From Sabellastarte sp. h YS-2021 (lineage: Eukaryota > Annelida > Polychaeta > Sabellida > Sabellidae): a stretch of DNA of 64,000 nucleotides. Within the stretch, counting starts at the first letter, position 1. Every line of letters begins with the position of its first letter. The DNA lies in assembly GCA_964017235.1 (NCBI GenBank), contig OZ024927.1, positions 28,353,160-28,417,159 of the forward strand, read 5' to 3'. Below, one piece after another: positions 36,036-50,100 of this stretch. The notes below the pieces were generated by a model, which was not told the origin of the DNA, searched no databases, and saw nothing but the letters and a program-made list of their open reading frames with translations. The translations under genes and the position numbers were made by a program.

Positions 36036-36719
36036 TTGTAATAGCCCCAGGCTGGCCAGGGATGCCCTGGTTTTGGAACCTAGTGCAGCTCTCAACAGAG
36101 ATCCCACTTCAGCTACCAGTGTGAACAACTCTTCTCAAACAGTCCCACAATTATGTATTTCACAGCAATCCACAACATCTCAACCTCCACACCTGGTGTC
36201 TAGGAGTGGACAGCTCCAAGAACAAGTCTTCTCTGTGGAGGTGGCAGAGAGAATTGCTGCCCCTCAGAGGTCATCAACAAGGACCATCTACAAGTCAAGT
36301 GGGCCCTATTTGAGAAATAGTGCAGAGAAAATTTGGTGGATTTCTCCACTCCCTCTGTGAAACAAGTCTCGGGCTTTTTCATGTACCTGTACCAAGATCT
36401 AAACAGGCTTCCCTCGACCATTGATGGTTACAGGACGGCCATTGTTGACACTTTGGGCCCAGCTGGGCACCATATCTCACAAAACTCAGACCTTCACAGG
36501 TTGCTCTCTAGTTTTCACAGGGATCATCCCAAAAGTTCCAGGAATCTTCAGAAATGGAACCTTTCTGTTGTTTTTAATGAGCTCACAAAAGCACCTTTTG
36601 AGCCTATGAAAGACATAGACCTCAAACATCTTACCCTCAAAACTGCTTTCTTGCTAGCTTTGGCCTCCGGCAAGTGCCGCAGCAAAATTCATGCCTGGGT
36701 TGGAACCATGTGGGACTGA
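36036..36719 (+). pseudogene. Tyrosine recombinase, N-terminal part only
   Basis: The region has IAPGWPGMPWFW near 36042-36085 and the core-binding-type segment VSGFFMYLYQDLNRLPSTID and GYRTAIVDTLG (36366-36460). It then has LKTAFLLALASGKCRSKIHA, the start of the catalytic domain with the first Arg region, and runs into a stop at 36717. The downstream HxxR and tyrosine nucleophile are missing. The break coincides with a copy of the element end (ACCATGTGGGACTGAAGAGA), which recurs at 36855. Confidence 0.75.
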
Positions 36720-36780
36720 AGAGAGTCATTCATTCTAATCTATTACTTCAAAATTTAAGAAAAATTACGTATCTTCCAGT

Positions 36781-36911
36781 CTCAGCTGTAATCCCTCCAC
36801 CGAGCGGTTGGATTCAGCATTCAGTCCCACATGGTAAGCTATAAGCTAAATGCTTACCATGTGGGACTGAAGAGAGTCCCACCCTGCCTCCCCGCTATAT
36901 TACAGCTGAGG
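36781..36911. repeat. DIRS internal complementary region, large inverted repeat
   Basis: CATTCAGTCCCACATGGTAA and its reverse complement (TTACCATGTGGGACTGAA) flank a 9-bp centre near 36835-36850. The outer arms CTCAGCTGTAAT (36780s) and ATTACAGCTGAG (36899-36910) pair as well. It carries the terminal sequence of both ITRs, as expected for the circle-junction template of DIRS elements. Confidence 0.75.
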
Positions 36912-36941
36912 GGTTATGGTTAAAAATTGCAACGAGAAACC

Positions 36942-37073
36942 GAGACAAATCTCAGAGTGTACCGCGAGAGGACAACCTGAGGCTACAGCCAACTATAAAT
37001 GTCTATTTTTCTTAGACGTTGGCCGGATGCCTGCGGCCATCCGAGATCAGCATTCAGTCCCACATGGTAAGCT
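36942..37073 (-). repeat. Right inverted terminal repeat of the DIRS-like element
   Basis: Near-perfect reverse complement of 32512-32643. It ends CCCACATGGTAAGCT. Confidence 0.9.
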
Positions 37074-37901
37074 TGTAGCTTATAAAAGCTACATTTAAGT
37101 AATCAAAATTTTCAAATTTATTCTTCTTGTGTCAAATTTTTTTTCCATTAAGGCAGTATTTAAATACATAGTTTCAATGAAATAAACCTTTCAACTACTC
37201 ATTTAAAAATGTTTTTGTAAAATGTTGATTTTGCTTTGAGATTAGTAAAGCTGGTATCAATTTTGGGCTTCATTGATCTCAAACTTTAGATAATTATAAT
37301 ATATAATTATATAAGGTGAAGGCTGGCAGAAGAAAACTTTTCAAGGGGGTTATAGATCATAAAAACAACATTGCTTTTGATTGTTACAAATCACTCAACA
37401 TACATTTTACAAAATGTTGTTGTTGTATCAGTGATACTGATTGGTGAAAGGTTATGTTTGCATTTAAGTATTTTCTGTTTTTACTGATTTATAGTATATG
37501 CTAATTTGCAAAGCAAAGTACTATGAAAACATGCACTTAACTAACACAGGAACTTGCCTATGAAAACTCGCCTATACATCTTGTTTTAACTAGAAAAAGC
37601 AACAAGTGTACTTAAACTTTAGATATCAGCGGTAACACTTCTGAGATTAAAACGGAAAAAACTGACAACTATTATATACACAATATAAAACACAATAAAG
37701 AATATAGAACAACTGGCCGTCATCAGAATGACTCACACATTTCTGGGCGGCATAAATAAATAAATATATTCAGGAACTTATGAGTGTATTTTGCAACTTT
37801 TGTGCCCAGTGAAGGTGTTCTTTTCAAGCAAAAAAACATATTGTGTTCCTTAAAAACACTGTAAAAGGTTAACTGAGGTAACTTTAGTCAGTAAAATACC
37901 T
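37074..37901. other. Intergenic, no gene recognised
   Basis: AT-rich sequence between the DIRS element and the first of three MITEs. No exon was seen. Confidence 0.4.
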
Positions 37902-38010
37902 GGGGCCGTATTCACGAAAGGTCTTAGCCAAGTCTAGGCTTAACTTTTGTACAAAAATACAGCCAACTTGAGCCTGAGACTTGGTTAAGACCTTTCGTGA
38001 ATACGGCCCC
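37902..38010. mobile_element. Palindromic MITE, about 109 bp
   Basis: It starts GGGGCCGTATTCACGAAAGG and ends with the reverse complement. The inverted arms extend about 40 bp with a few mismatches (GTCTTAGCCAAGTCTAGGC versus GTCTTAACCAAGTCTCAGGC). No coding capacity. Confidence 0.85.
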
Positions 38011-38403
38011 TGATACATAATTTGGGCTTGTGTTAATGCATATTTTAATTTATGGAAATCCACATTATTATGTCCAAAACCTCAGCTGTAACGTCATACA
38101 AGTTCATCATTAGTTTCAATATTGAATAACTCTTTAAAGTTTAAACTTTCCTGTCCTTTTTTCATAGTCCATATTTATCAGTGATTGTCTATATCAGTGA
38201 TACTGTAGATATTTTGATATAAAACAGTGAGCTGTCCATGTCTGTGATGAATTATATTTTTCCTAATTACAGAGATAATTGCAGTTTTATACCAATATAT
38301 CTCGGGTATCTCTGGTATGGACAATAACAGACATAGATATGGAAAATGAAAAACGGGGCAGGTGAAGTTCTTGCATACTTGCACCTTCTTTTATCTACTA
38401 CTG

Positions 38404-38631
38404 GGGTGGACACAAAGATAAACGGACACAAAGATAAACGGTCCTCAGAATTTTTCAAATAAAAGTAGTCTAAGCAACAAAATTGCATGAACTAAGTAAC
38501 AGAATATGCTTAAATTAAGCTTATCGAGACATTTGTTATTTATTTTGTGAAATTTAATTTTTTAATCCACTAAGATGAGCCAAACTCTGAAGACCGTTTA
38601 TCTTCGTGTCCGTTTATCTTTGTGTCCACCC
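38404..38631. mobile_element. MITE with about 45-bp inverted repeats
   Basis: Left arm: GGTGGACACAAAGATAAACG, then GACACAAAGATAAACGGTC. The right arm is its reverse complement with two or three differences. Each arm is itself a doubled GGACACAAAGATAAAC word. TA lies just outside both ends. Confidence 0.85.
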
Positions 38632-38805
38632 GTGTACTAATTGATATTAAATTCAATGAGCACTGTTAAACAAAAGGTGGTAGTGATCAAGCACATGCAT
38701 AATTCCTAGTTGTGTGGAATGTTTTCTTAATAACAACTACATTATATAACACCCACATACATAGGTGGCAGACAGTTACTGTGGTCACAATTTGAATGTA
38801 AAAAC

Positions 38806-39047
38806 AGTACTGCCTTGCTACCAATTATCGCCGGATACCAGTTACCGCCATCAAACAATAAAATGGTCATATTTCATTTGCAGCCATACATCTTCAAAGT
38901 CTTTTGATGTGTATTTCTTCTATTCAGTTTGGAACCAGTTATACCATATTTATTGGACTTGGAATGTACTATTTGACAAGTTATGTCTGTCTGAATTCTG
39001 ACTGGCGGTAATTGGTACCCGGCGATAATTGGTAGCTAGGCAGTATT
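38806..39047. mobile_element. MITE with about 45-bp inverted repeats
   Basis: Left arm AGTACTGCCTTGCTACCAAT then TATCGCCGGATACC; the right arm is the reverse complement with about five differences. The centre is AT-rich without a gene. Confidence 0.82.
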
Positions 39048-41122
39048 GTATTGGGCGATAATATAACGTTTTAAAATTTAGGCGCAAGTTTAAGCGAAGG
39101 AACCAAATGACATCTCCGTTAGAGGATTTCTTTTGCATACTTTTATATATCTGACGTGTTTATCCACAAAATTAGTGAATGTGGACTCGAAATTCCTTTC
39201 TGATTGACCATCTTTCATGGTCCTGTCGTCCTGGGATGTTTACAAACTTGGTTTACATAGCTCTCGCCAGATGGCTATTAAGGTTCTGACTAGAGTATAT
39301 TAAGATTTTTTTTCGTAGTTTGATAAAATAAAACACACCCTTTATTACCAAAGTACAAATAGACTTGGTTATTTATAGGACTATTATTCAGATCTTTGTT
39401 TGATTTGAGTATCTACAAAAGTGATTAAGTGTGTTGCACTGACTGCTGAGAGATAACCCAAAATTTGAACACCCTCTATAGAAGATGTTTGAATAATAAC
39501 AATTTGAATAATAAGTGTCATCACGAAAATAAATATTTAAGCTAAATATGTATAATAAGTAAATTATTTTTATCAACAGGTATGTGTTTTTATATTTCAA
39601 TATCATTGTTATTTTATTAAGTGAACACATAGTCAATCCTCTTCCACCTGAGTACTTCACTGGATGCATATGCATGTATATTTGTCTGTATTTTAAAAAT
39701 AACGTTGAAGATATGACAAAGCTGTACTCATATTTGTTATATATATTATTTTTTCATTGAATATGCAATTTATTCGTGAAAAAACGAATTGAGAATATTT
39801 AATAGGTATAGTTATGTTATATATGACTCTTAAAAAAAAACAAGTAAAAAATATACCCATCCTTTTGCAGTCGTTCATAGCATTCTGTATTCTGTAAACA
39901 CAGTACACAAGCAAAACAAATATTATCACATTTTGAAGACATACCCAAATGTTCTGGTGCATGCTTTACATAGTAAAATAGGAGCTTGTCGGATAGTTAC
40001 TTTTGTACAAATGGAAAACCTTGGATTATAACACATATATTAATTTCTCGAAAGATAACTATCAAAGATAACGCTACAGACTAAAATCATTCTTTAGCAT
40101 CTTATAATTCAACTCATATGGGGTTACATAAAATATCTCAAATTAAATCATATTTGTTAGGCTATAAGGTTCTTTTTAGTGGTAATTTTTCTCTACTGCA
40201 TCAAATTTTCATCTTGTTTACATTATAAAAGCTAGGACATATTATCTCATGTACTTTCCCATAAAGTGAGCTGTCTGGTGCTGACACACACAAAAAATGT
40301 TTGTCAATTAAACAGATTTCCAGGGCTTTATTGACCTAGTCAATAAAATCAGCATATGTTGCTTTCGCGCTTTAAGGCTGAATTGGTTAAATGGAAAAAA
40401 CAATAATAATACAAATCTTGAAAAATAAAACCATCAGGAAATCTATATATCTTTCCAATATACATATTCTGGTTACTGTTGGGTTTGTAAAGGCTATTGA
40501 ACTACAAATGATATCCTCATTCGATCTTTACCTGGACTTGTATTTTACTTATGCTACCTAAACAAATACAATGTTTGATCAGATATCTTTGTTTTGCTTT
40601 CAGAGACATGAGCGAATTGACAGCAAACCTCTCATTAATGTCTTTTGTATTGCTTACTGTTGATAAAATTTCAGAGATGTAAATTTATCTCAAATACACA
40701 AACTTTCATGTGAGATTATTCCTTTAGGTCATAAGTTCAACTATAAGTATAGGGTTGAGGTCTTTTTGGGTAACTACATTAGTGATACTATAAATATTGG
40801 ACATGATGCCATTACATGCATTTATACATTATAATGTAATTATGTTTGTGTTGTCTTACAATCCATGAATGCAGTAATCAAAATTTGTCTGGATTTCAAG
40901 CCACATTTAAGAAGGGACTGTTTTTAATCTCATCGGCTGGATTATCCGGATCATCTACATTGATCAAGTGTGGATTATACTTAATGAAAGACTTCCGATT
41001 GCACAGAATACAAAACTACATTTGCCATAAGTGGTGTGTTTTACAAATAATAGAAATATCACAAAGCTATTGCGTGAAGCATTGACTTTAAAATCTGTAA
41101 TTAAGATCAAAACAGGAAAACA
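39048..41122. other. Upstream region of the otopetrin gene
   Basis: AT-rich, no other gene recognised. The promoter and 5' UTR of the otopetrin gene probably lie in the last part, but no core promoter element can be singled out. Confidence 0.4.
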
Positions 41123-44100
41123 ATGACATCAATGAGCTTAGATAATTTGGTAGAAACAGAAGAGGTGTCATTTTACTCAGAAGAGATTATTCAACAAAAT
41201 TCTGTGGATTCAGATATAAACAAAAATGCGAGGCTGAACCCATCTCAGACAGATGGGACAAGTATTGGAATCCCGGTTAGTGACACTGGTCAAAATAAGA
41301 AAGCTATGGTAGCCTTTTATGTTGAGGATGATGCTGACTCTTACAAGGAACTCAGTGCGAAAGAAAAGGCCAGGAATGAGCTGAAGACTGACAGGAGGGA
41401 GGCAAGGTAATTTTCTCACCTTTTAATATTTTAGGATTAAGATATAATGTTTTGATGAAGACTTTAAATAAAGATGTACAAGTTGATTAGTAATCAAGTT
41501 ATGACTCAATAATGATCCATGTTTTACACATGATTTACTTTTACCTAATCCTCCAATTTATTTCTGTTTACAGACATTCAGCCACTATATTTCTGAGTGA
41601 GCTTTATGCCATGGTCGTAGTTCTGATTGGGGTGGTTTTTCCAGTGACCGAGGCCTTACTAGACAAGTGGCAGATGAGCGGTGTAGTTACAGTGAGTGGT
41701 CATATATACAAATCCAAGGATTTTTATCCAAACTGCCTTTTGTAATTCTAAAAATACTACAAATATTATATAACTCAAACACTGTCGTTTTATTAGTTAT
41801 TTTTCATAATAATGATTGTGCACTAATAAATGAATTTAATTAATAATTAAGAAAATGTTAAACATAGTGTTAATTTTGTTTTTATGGCGCAGTAAGGGCC
41901 ATCAATTCTGGGAACTAATTCTCTAACTTAATGCTAATTATTGTATAAATGACTATCAGTGTATCTGTTGAGACAAACGCAAGTGAAATAAAGCATTAGT
42001 AAATTGATTATAGGTAATAAATGTGTATCATTGGCTTCGTGGCTGAGAAAAAAACAAAAACTAATGTCAGTGTAAACATGATACTGTGAAACTATTCTGA
42101 CATAAATCTAACAATGGACATTATTGTAAACCAAATGTTGAAATTGAAAACATACTTATTGTGCCTGCTTTATCGAAGATGACTAAAAGTAGATAAAGAT
42201 AGAACGTACAGAAAACATTCTTTGTTTGGTCCAATTGTATGATAAGTCTTTCAACAGTACAACACATTATTGTGTCTTAGTCTTTGTGGATTTGAATGAA
42301 GTGGGCCGCTTAACTCTTTGTAAACATACAAGAATATCATGACAGGCCAGTAGTCCGCTATCACTTTATATGATCATGTTTTTTGTCATCCAATTTACAA
42401 TGACACATTTGCGAAAAGTCGCTTGTATCATTGAATGTCATTCTAACTGAAACACTTCACATAAATGTAACATGTACTTTTAACTAAGCTACTACATATC
42501 ACCTGTTTATGGTGTTAACTACTTCAGAGCTTCACCACTGTTTTGATAACATAATATTTTGCCATGTGCATTTATTAAATACACCATGAAGGGGTATGAG
42601 CTAGCTTACATATAAACTGTCTCAATGGTATTTTAAAAATATAAATGATAAATAGTTGTTATAAAAAGAGACTATAAATATATAGTCCTTTTCCACTGAA
42701 CATATGTTTTCCAAGATTTTATTAGAAACATGGAGGTTTTGTTGTTACATTTCTTCACTTCCTAGATATGACACACTTCTGCCATTTCTTGTATGTTTGG
42801 GGCAATCACCAAGGTGACGGCCATTGCTGCCAACTGACATATCCCCAAGCTAGCCTTGCTGAAGGCTCAAGTTTCTTTGCAGTTATTGAAAATTTTCAGT
42901 TCAGATAATGGAGTTTCAGTTTCTATAATGGACCCATACATGTACTGACTTTTACAGCAGCATACAGCTGTCTGATTAAGTGCTCTCTCTTGACATGTAT
43001 GAGTGCTTTATGAATACCAAATATCTGTGTGCATGTTTGAAAAGATATCATGCAAAATTGAACCTTAAGCAAGGCTACCCCCAAGTTACAGAAGAACACA
43101 TGGATTCCTTGAAAACCCTTGACATCCTTTAACATTGCAGCATCAAAGTAATTGTTTTGTTTGGTAAATTAGATGTATTTTAGTGACCTAGTGTTTAAGA
43201 CATCTGACATTCATTATCTTGGGTCTCCACGTCCGTCCTGCGTTTGAATATAGCTCCATACATAATGTGGACATCAGTTAGGGCCTGTACAGACATACAT
43301 GTAGACAGAAACAGTTTACAGCAACCTTTCCTGAATGACACACACAGATAAATCACGAATGAAAATGCGAGTGCGTAGCAATATATTATTCATCCTCTTG
43401 ACCGTTGACTAACTTTCAATATCTTCTCCTGTTTATTTAAAAATAAATAAAAATAAGTTTATATTTAATTAAGATACATGTAAAGCTGTGATATACCTAA
43501 GATTATTAATCCACCCCTACACCTCTTCCAGAAATACAAAGTGCTCCCAAACTCTAGTTCCTTCAAACCCCCACTTTTGACCGTAGCGTTCATAAATCAG
43601 CCAAACACTTTTCTAATTCCTTCAGTCACTATGCCCCAGTCCTTTGGAACTCTTTCCCCTTTCATGTAAGAAACAGTCCCTCTATTGCATCTTTTAGGAA
43701 GCATCTCAAAACCCACCTCTTCAGCTCTAGTTTCCCAACTTAGTTTTCTTTCCTCTTGGTCACACCCACAATCCTGGATTACTGACCTTGAATTCCCCTC
43801 GACTCTCCCTATGATAATGATTTTGTTTAATTAGCGCACTGAGTTCCCCTTTGTGGGGAAGATATTGCACTTGCAAAGCAGTAGATTAGATTAGATTAGA
43901 TACAGGGTCACCAGTGAATATAAAGACTTCAATCTTTAACTTGAGAGATTTCACTGCCATTTCTACAAAAGATAATAAATAAGAAAAAGAAAAATAATGC
44001 ACCAAAACGAACAGAAGCTCTGTGAAAATACCTTTCTAATGATGTATTTTATATAATTAACAAAACATTAATGAAAATCGGTTTTTATTTTGACGAATTT

Positions 44101-47100
44101 GTAAAACTAATTACACGTGGTAAGGGGCACTTAGAATACAAAAAATATTATCCTGTCTCCATGTCCTTGCATTAAGGTCAAATGTTTTGTGTGGTGGACA
44201 ATAAAGCCCAAACTTTGACTTTTGATTCATACATCAGGCCTTCTTGATGTACCTGACAACTGTGTCCAGTGCTGTCATCATCTACATCTTGATAGAGAAT
44301 GAACTGAGCAAAAGAAAGATACACAAGAGACAGGAAGCCAAGCAAAATGAGTTAAAGCGTAGCCAGAGAAGTAATGGGACTCTGGTGTCCGCTAAAGAGG
44401 GTGACATCACTATGACGTCAAGGTGAATAGACATCAAAACATGAAGTAAAATCAAAGTTGAAATAGACTTAATAAATAATAATTAATAAATTTGAAGAAG
44501 AAAAAAATGTTCTCTATATATTAACATTGTTATGCATATTTTATGAAGAACACCCCGCTGATGTAAACAAGAAAAATTAAAGCTGAAACTGTGTAGCTGG
44601 TGTTGTTCAGGAACACTTCTGACAATACCTTGCTGTTTTGCAGTAATTATGGATATCATTTTTTCATATTTGGAGAATCTCCATTCTTGTTTAAAGTCCC
44701 TTGTGAAATTTAAAACTTGAGTACAATAACAATGAAAAAAAATGGAACAAGTATATATAATGTTACAAGAACAGTAAAACTACTCGGCATTTGTCAAAAG
44801 TTGCCTTAAAAATTCAATACCCTTGTTCCACTGTCAGGATTCTACCTCCCTAGTACCCCAATTTTAGTGAAGGCTATACGGCCACACTTATATTTTTAAT
44901 CAGTAAGATCAGTAACCATCGTAAATATTGAACTTATTTTAAATTCCTTCATAAGTGACCATTTCTCTCTAGAGGAGAACTGATCTTTATAACCCTAAGG
45001 CAATTATAGCTAATATTTTGAACACTGTGACTTGCTTTCATTGTGTTACGACTTTTTTCGTTGCTGAGACCTATCAATGTATATGGCATATACTGGCTTG
45101 TAAAAAAGGCTGAAAAGTCTTTCGGTCTACACATGTGAGCTTCAAACCATGAGACATAAGTAGTTCACTAGAATTTATGAAAGTCTGAAAACAAAAACAA
45201 ATTCAGAGTCACATACATCCCATACCTGGCCTAGAACTCAGGCGGTCACCCATCCAAGTACTAACGTAGCCCATTGCTGTTAAACTTCAGTGATGAGATG
45301 GGTACTCATAAGTCAAGTGACAAAAACTGAAAAAGTGATTTCTAGACCCTGACCCATGAGAAGATTAGGTGTATGCACCTCTGATAACTGTGCTACGGCT
45401 GGCTTGGACTTGTTGTCATGATTTATCTTTATGAATCATAACAATAAGGACCAAGCTGTAAGGCCAATTTTTACAGCTTGTTTTCTCATACGGCACATCG
45501 TATATGGTTTTTCAGTTTTCCCCCTCTTCTCAACAGGATCAGTTGCAACACCTCCCTCCCTCTCCCCCATAGTCCCTCAGTGGTCAAGTGGGTCAGCCGG
45601 TTTAGCACCTAATTACAGGCTGTCACCTATGTGTGGGCTCGACTCCCGCAAGTGACAAGGCTTTAGATTAGCCCCAATATGACCCTGGCTGTTGAAGAGG
45701 ACATACAACTCCAACTTTGACTTTGAGTAGCAACGTTCTGAGTAGCAATAACTTGTGAAAGTGAAACAGTGGTATAAACGTATCCTTTATTATTCCAATG
45801 ATATGTGCAAAGCTTAAAGTACATATTCAACATGCATTTTATATATCTTTTGAAAGCTTATATTAAAACTATATGGCGATTAGTCAGGAACCAGAAGGCA
45901 GAGACCGAGCAATGACCGTGTCCAGTGTGATCAGTGAATACAGGTCCAAGCCATCTGGTGAGAGTCTCAGTAATGACACTTCAGTGGATGAGGACGTTGT
46001 AAACTACATCAGACTTAATACTCAGATGGCAAGTCAGGCTCATGAAGGAACCAGTTTCTACTTACGTTTTGGTTGTCTCTGTAAGTATATACTATATAAG
46101 ATGTTACTACAAAGCTCTCGTAGAGTGCAGACCTTCACCAGGGAACGTTTTCAAAAAAAGAAAAAAAAATCGTATCGTGAATATGGCTAGGATCTTTCAG
46201 GCCCACTTAAAATAGGACCTTTGAATATTCAAGAAAATAGGTTCCATAAGCTAAACTGGGTTTATGATAGTGATACTCTGGGGTTTACCCAAATAAAATC
46301 CATGGAGTTTACGTTCCAAACCATTTCATAACTATTGCTGTTATTGCAACAGCCATTGGAGATTTTAAAAACAACAGATGTATGTAACTTATTGTTGGTG
46401 GGTATCAGGATAACTCAATATTTCTAGCCGATGAAATAAAATTGTCTAAATATATATTTTGACACATTTACAAGTAATTAATTAGTATTATTTGAAACAA
46501 AAACTGAAGTTACTCTCTTTAGCTTCAATGGTGTTGTATTTCTGTCAGCAAATTGTGATTAATCGGGGCTGTCATTTTCAATGGTGGACACAAAGAGGCT
46601 TACTGACTGATCAAGATTTTACATCAATACCATTGTGGAGCTTTAGATGAAAGTCCTTCAAAAATGATTTTGAAACACTTCATGGCTATCAGCCACAATA
46701 AGATCACCAAATCCAGACATATTACAAATGCTTTCCAGTAAAACTAGGCTTCTACACCTCTTGTTTCATGTTTCACCTGACTCCGTGTGTGTTCGACTAC
46801 AAGTCGTAATGCTTAAAACCTGCCCCAGTATGACAGTGGTGTTGAACGGGACATTAAAAACCTAACTTGAACTCTGTCTGAAGGAAATCAAGATGGATCA
46901 AGAGCACACAGAGACCACATACCTCTACCAATGCCAAACACCTCCAATATTGCTTATGAATGCAATGATAAAAAATATTTTTATAAATTCCTTGATCCAG
47001 GTGGTTTTAACAGTTATGTTGCAAACAAAAGCCAGTGATAACATAACCTCCTTGCTGGAGGTAATTATTCAGTCATTTCATTCTTCTTTTAACTCAAGCC

Positions 47101-50100
47101 TCACTAAGAGATAATAAGTTCTGTTGTTTTCATATGTTTCAGTGTTTGCCATAGCTTACATATTATTCATTGCACTGGAGATTGAATATTTCTACTCTGA
47201 TGAGAGATGTTTCTTCACTGAGAAATACCCCTGGGTCCTATTCTTCCACCTCATCTTTGTGCTGGTTCAGACATTTTTCCTCTTCAAGCATTCCAAGGTA
47301 AGAAAAACTCAATCCAGTACAGTAAAGGACAACAAAAGCCTTAACATCAAAAGAACTAAAGTTAATGCAAAGAAACCATAATCCAATGACAGGGGCAATG
47401 ATAGTGTAGTATTAAAAGCACTCGCTTTTCACATTAAAGGTTTGGGCTTCAACCCCAGCTCCATACTCCAGTAGATGGTAAATTCTTCCCGTTGGATTAC
47501 AATGCACAAAGTGGACCATCTGGTATGCATTCATTTCCTCTATCCCCCAAGTGACCAAAGTAATAAATATAACCAGCACACTATTCTAAAGTGATCTTTA
47601 CCTGTAATCAGTCAATCTTTGCCCATGTCGCCTGTAACCAGTCAAATAACACCTTGAATCCCTTTTTAAAGGAGATATTGTACTGAGTACAAATACAATA
47701 CAATCAGTTGTCAGTTGTATGGAAACACCTTCTGACAAATGTACTTCATGCATGAAACCCAGGGGTTATATTCTACATATTAAGTGGAGAGATTTGACAG
47801 CTGTTGACAGAGAAAAGAAAGAAGCTGACCAGGTTTGGGCTGATGCACATCATTGCTACAAACTTTGTGGTATGGATCCGTGCCTTGGTGTCTGAGATCA
47901 AGAGTGGAGTGACAGGGAATCACAGTGGAGGACATTTCCTACCTGTATCACCAAGTGTCAATGGTAGGAACTCGTTTTGTTATTTCTAGCTCCGACTGTG
48001 GGGAAGAGGTTCGGTGTGATCAAGTTGTTAACTGGAGAGACTTTAATAGTGTGCTCCAATCTTAATATGACCTTTGACTTAAAGACTAAAACTTTTAACT
48101 GCCAATAAGGAGAGTATTGTTACCTTCATCTAAGAGATAATGTTTTTTTTCTGTATTTATTTGTTTGTCTGTTTATGTTCACAATTACTTCAAAATGTTT
48201 TTCTGTATTTATTTGTTTGTCTGTTTATGTTCACTATTACTTCAAAATGTTTTTCTGTATTTATTTGTTTGCCTGTTTATGTTCACAGTTACTTCAATAT
48301 GTTTTTTCTGCATTCATTTGTTTGTCTGTTTATGTTCACTATTACTTCAAAATGTTTTTCTGTATTTATTTGTTTGTCTGTTTATGTTCACAATTACTTC
48401 AACATGTTTTTTTTCTGCATTCATTTGTTTGACTGTTTATGTTCACAATTACTTCTGAACTATTGAAGTCTTTTTCATGAAATTGTTACCTGTGTAGGGC
48501 TTGACAAAATGAAGAAATCAATAAATTTTTGAAAGATTTGCATCATACTCTGGATTGCAAGAAATTCAATAGTCCAATTTTTAATTGTTACTTACGAAGC
48601 GCTTGACCAAAGGAATAAATGATTACATTTTTGAAAAGGTCTGCATTATACTATGGATAAAAAATTTCAATAGTCTCATTTTAATGCTTTCCATGGTCGT
48701 GATATACCATTGTGAGGGTCAAAATAAAATAAAAAATATCAGTACTTTGGTGAAATTACAATATGGGGATTCTGACTGCCTTGGCGGAGGTTTGTGCTTT
48801 ATGAATGCTTTCTAGATTTGTCATTTTTAGATCCACTATAGAGAAGTGGCTTCAGTGGTGGTTTACCTTTTAGACTTTAATCACTTGTCTCTCACCTGTA
48901 TAGTTATGGGTTTGACTCCATTTTATGGCAATATTGAGGACCAGTCTTACTTTGACCTAAGTAAAACTCAATACATTGACTTCCCATAAGGAGAGTACTG
49001 TCATATCTGTTTTGATACTTTTGGGAGATTTTTTTTGTAAGGACACAACCTAATTGAAAATAAGTAAATCTATCAAATAGTTTGTGTTGAAACCCGACTT
49101 GAGATTCAGAGTTAAGATCATAAATTGAACAAGCTCCAACATTAATCTGATTCTGGCGCTGACCCTATTAAGTATGCTAACATGCTGAAAATGGACAACC
49201 TTTCATTAATGACTCTTTAGATGTAAGAAATAGCCGTCACACACACACAAAAATATTTCTCTGTTGCTATCTTTACGTTTCCAAAAATTAGCATTCTTAA
49301 CATTGACCTCTCAGTGAAAAGGGATTGTTCGTCAGTTACAAAGTTGGGGAATGTATCAAAACATAAGTCATTAGTAAGAGGTCACAAAGTAGCACCTTAA
49401 AAATATAAGTAATTTTTCCTCCACTTACTTGGATATAAAAGATATTTTTTTAGCAAACAAAATCAATAATTTAGATAAGTGACAACGGATACACTGAAAC
49501 CCACATCATAACCAGACTGTATTATAAAAGAGATTTTGGTCTAGCACCTGCAGGAACGACACATTGCAATGTGCCAACACAATTAAGCTCATTTCATACA
49601 TGACTGGTGCAGTGTGACTAAAAACACTACATTACATTCAGGTGTAAGAGCAAACTTAGAATTGAATGGGAATCTGTCTCCAGTTCAAGAAAGGACAAAC
49701 ACGACAAGTACTGATTAAATATGTAATACCTAATCTACCCCTCTCCCTTCTACCTAATCTAATCTAATCTACTGCTTTGCAAGCACAATATCTTCCCCAC
49801 AAAGGGGAACTCAGTGCGCTAATTAAACAAAATTAAATACAATCTAACAGTACAAGTTCACCGTGCCACAGGTGACACTAAAATCCATGTTTTCTGAATG
49901 AGATATTAAAGCCAATTTTCCACCACAACTTGTCAACCTCAATAAATGCTGGTATATTTGGATATCTTTATTTGTTTAAGGAAAGTAATAACAACAAATC
50001 CTCAATAATGATATGCTTTTTTGTTTTAAAGGCAAGTTCAAATATTCAAACATTGTGACTTAATATATTTGAGAAACTCATTACCTCTGCCAAGAAGGTT

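Larger units (their letters stand above)
32512..37073 (+). mobile_element. DIRS-like tyrosine-recombinase retroelement, internally deleted
   Basis: Inverted terminal repeats of about 132 bp lie at 32512-32643 and 36942-37073. They begin AGCTTACCATGTGGGACTGA and differ at only a few positions. Inside are a Gag-like region (33022-35240), a short start of the reverse transcriptase, the RNase H/methyltransferase-like region and the N-terminal part of the tyrosine recombinase. Most of the reverse transcriptase and the catalytic half of the recombinase are missing. A region at 36781-36911 carries copies of both element ends (internal complementary region), as is typical for DIRS. The element is non-autonomous but recent, judging by the ITR identity. 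Confidence 0.85.

Noticed and set aside
48140-48466. Three overlapping frames rich in Phe/Cys/Leu
   Set aside because: All are readings of the 52-55-bp minisatellite in an intron.
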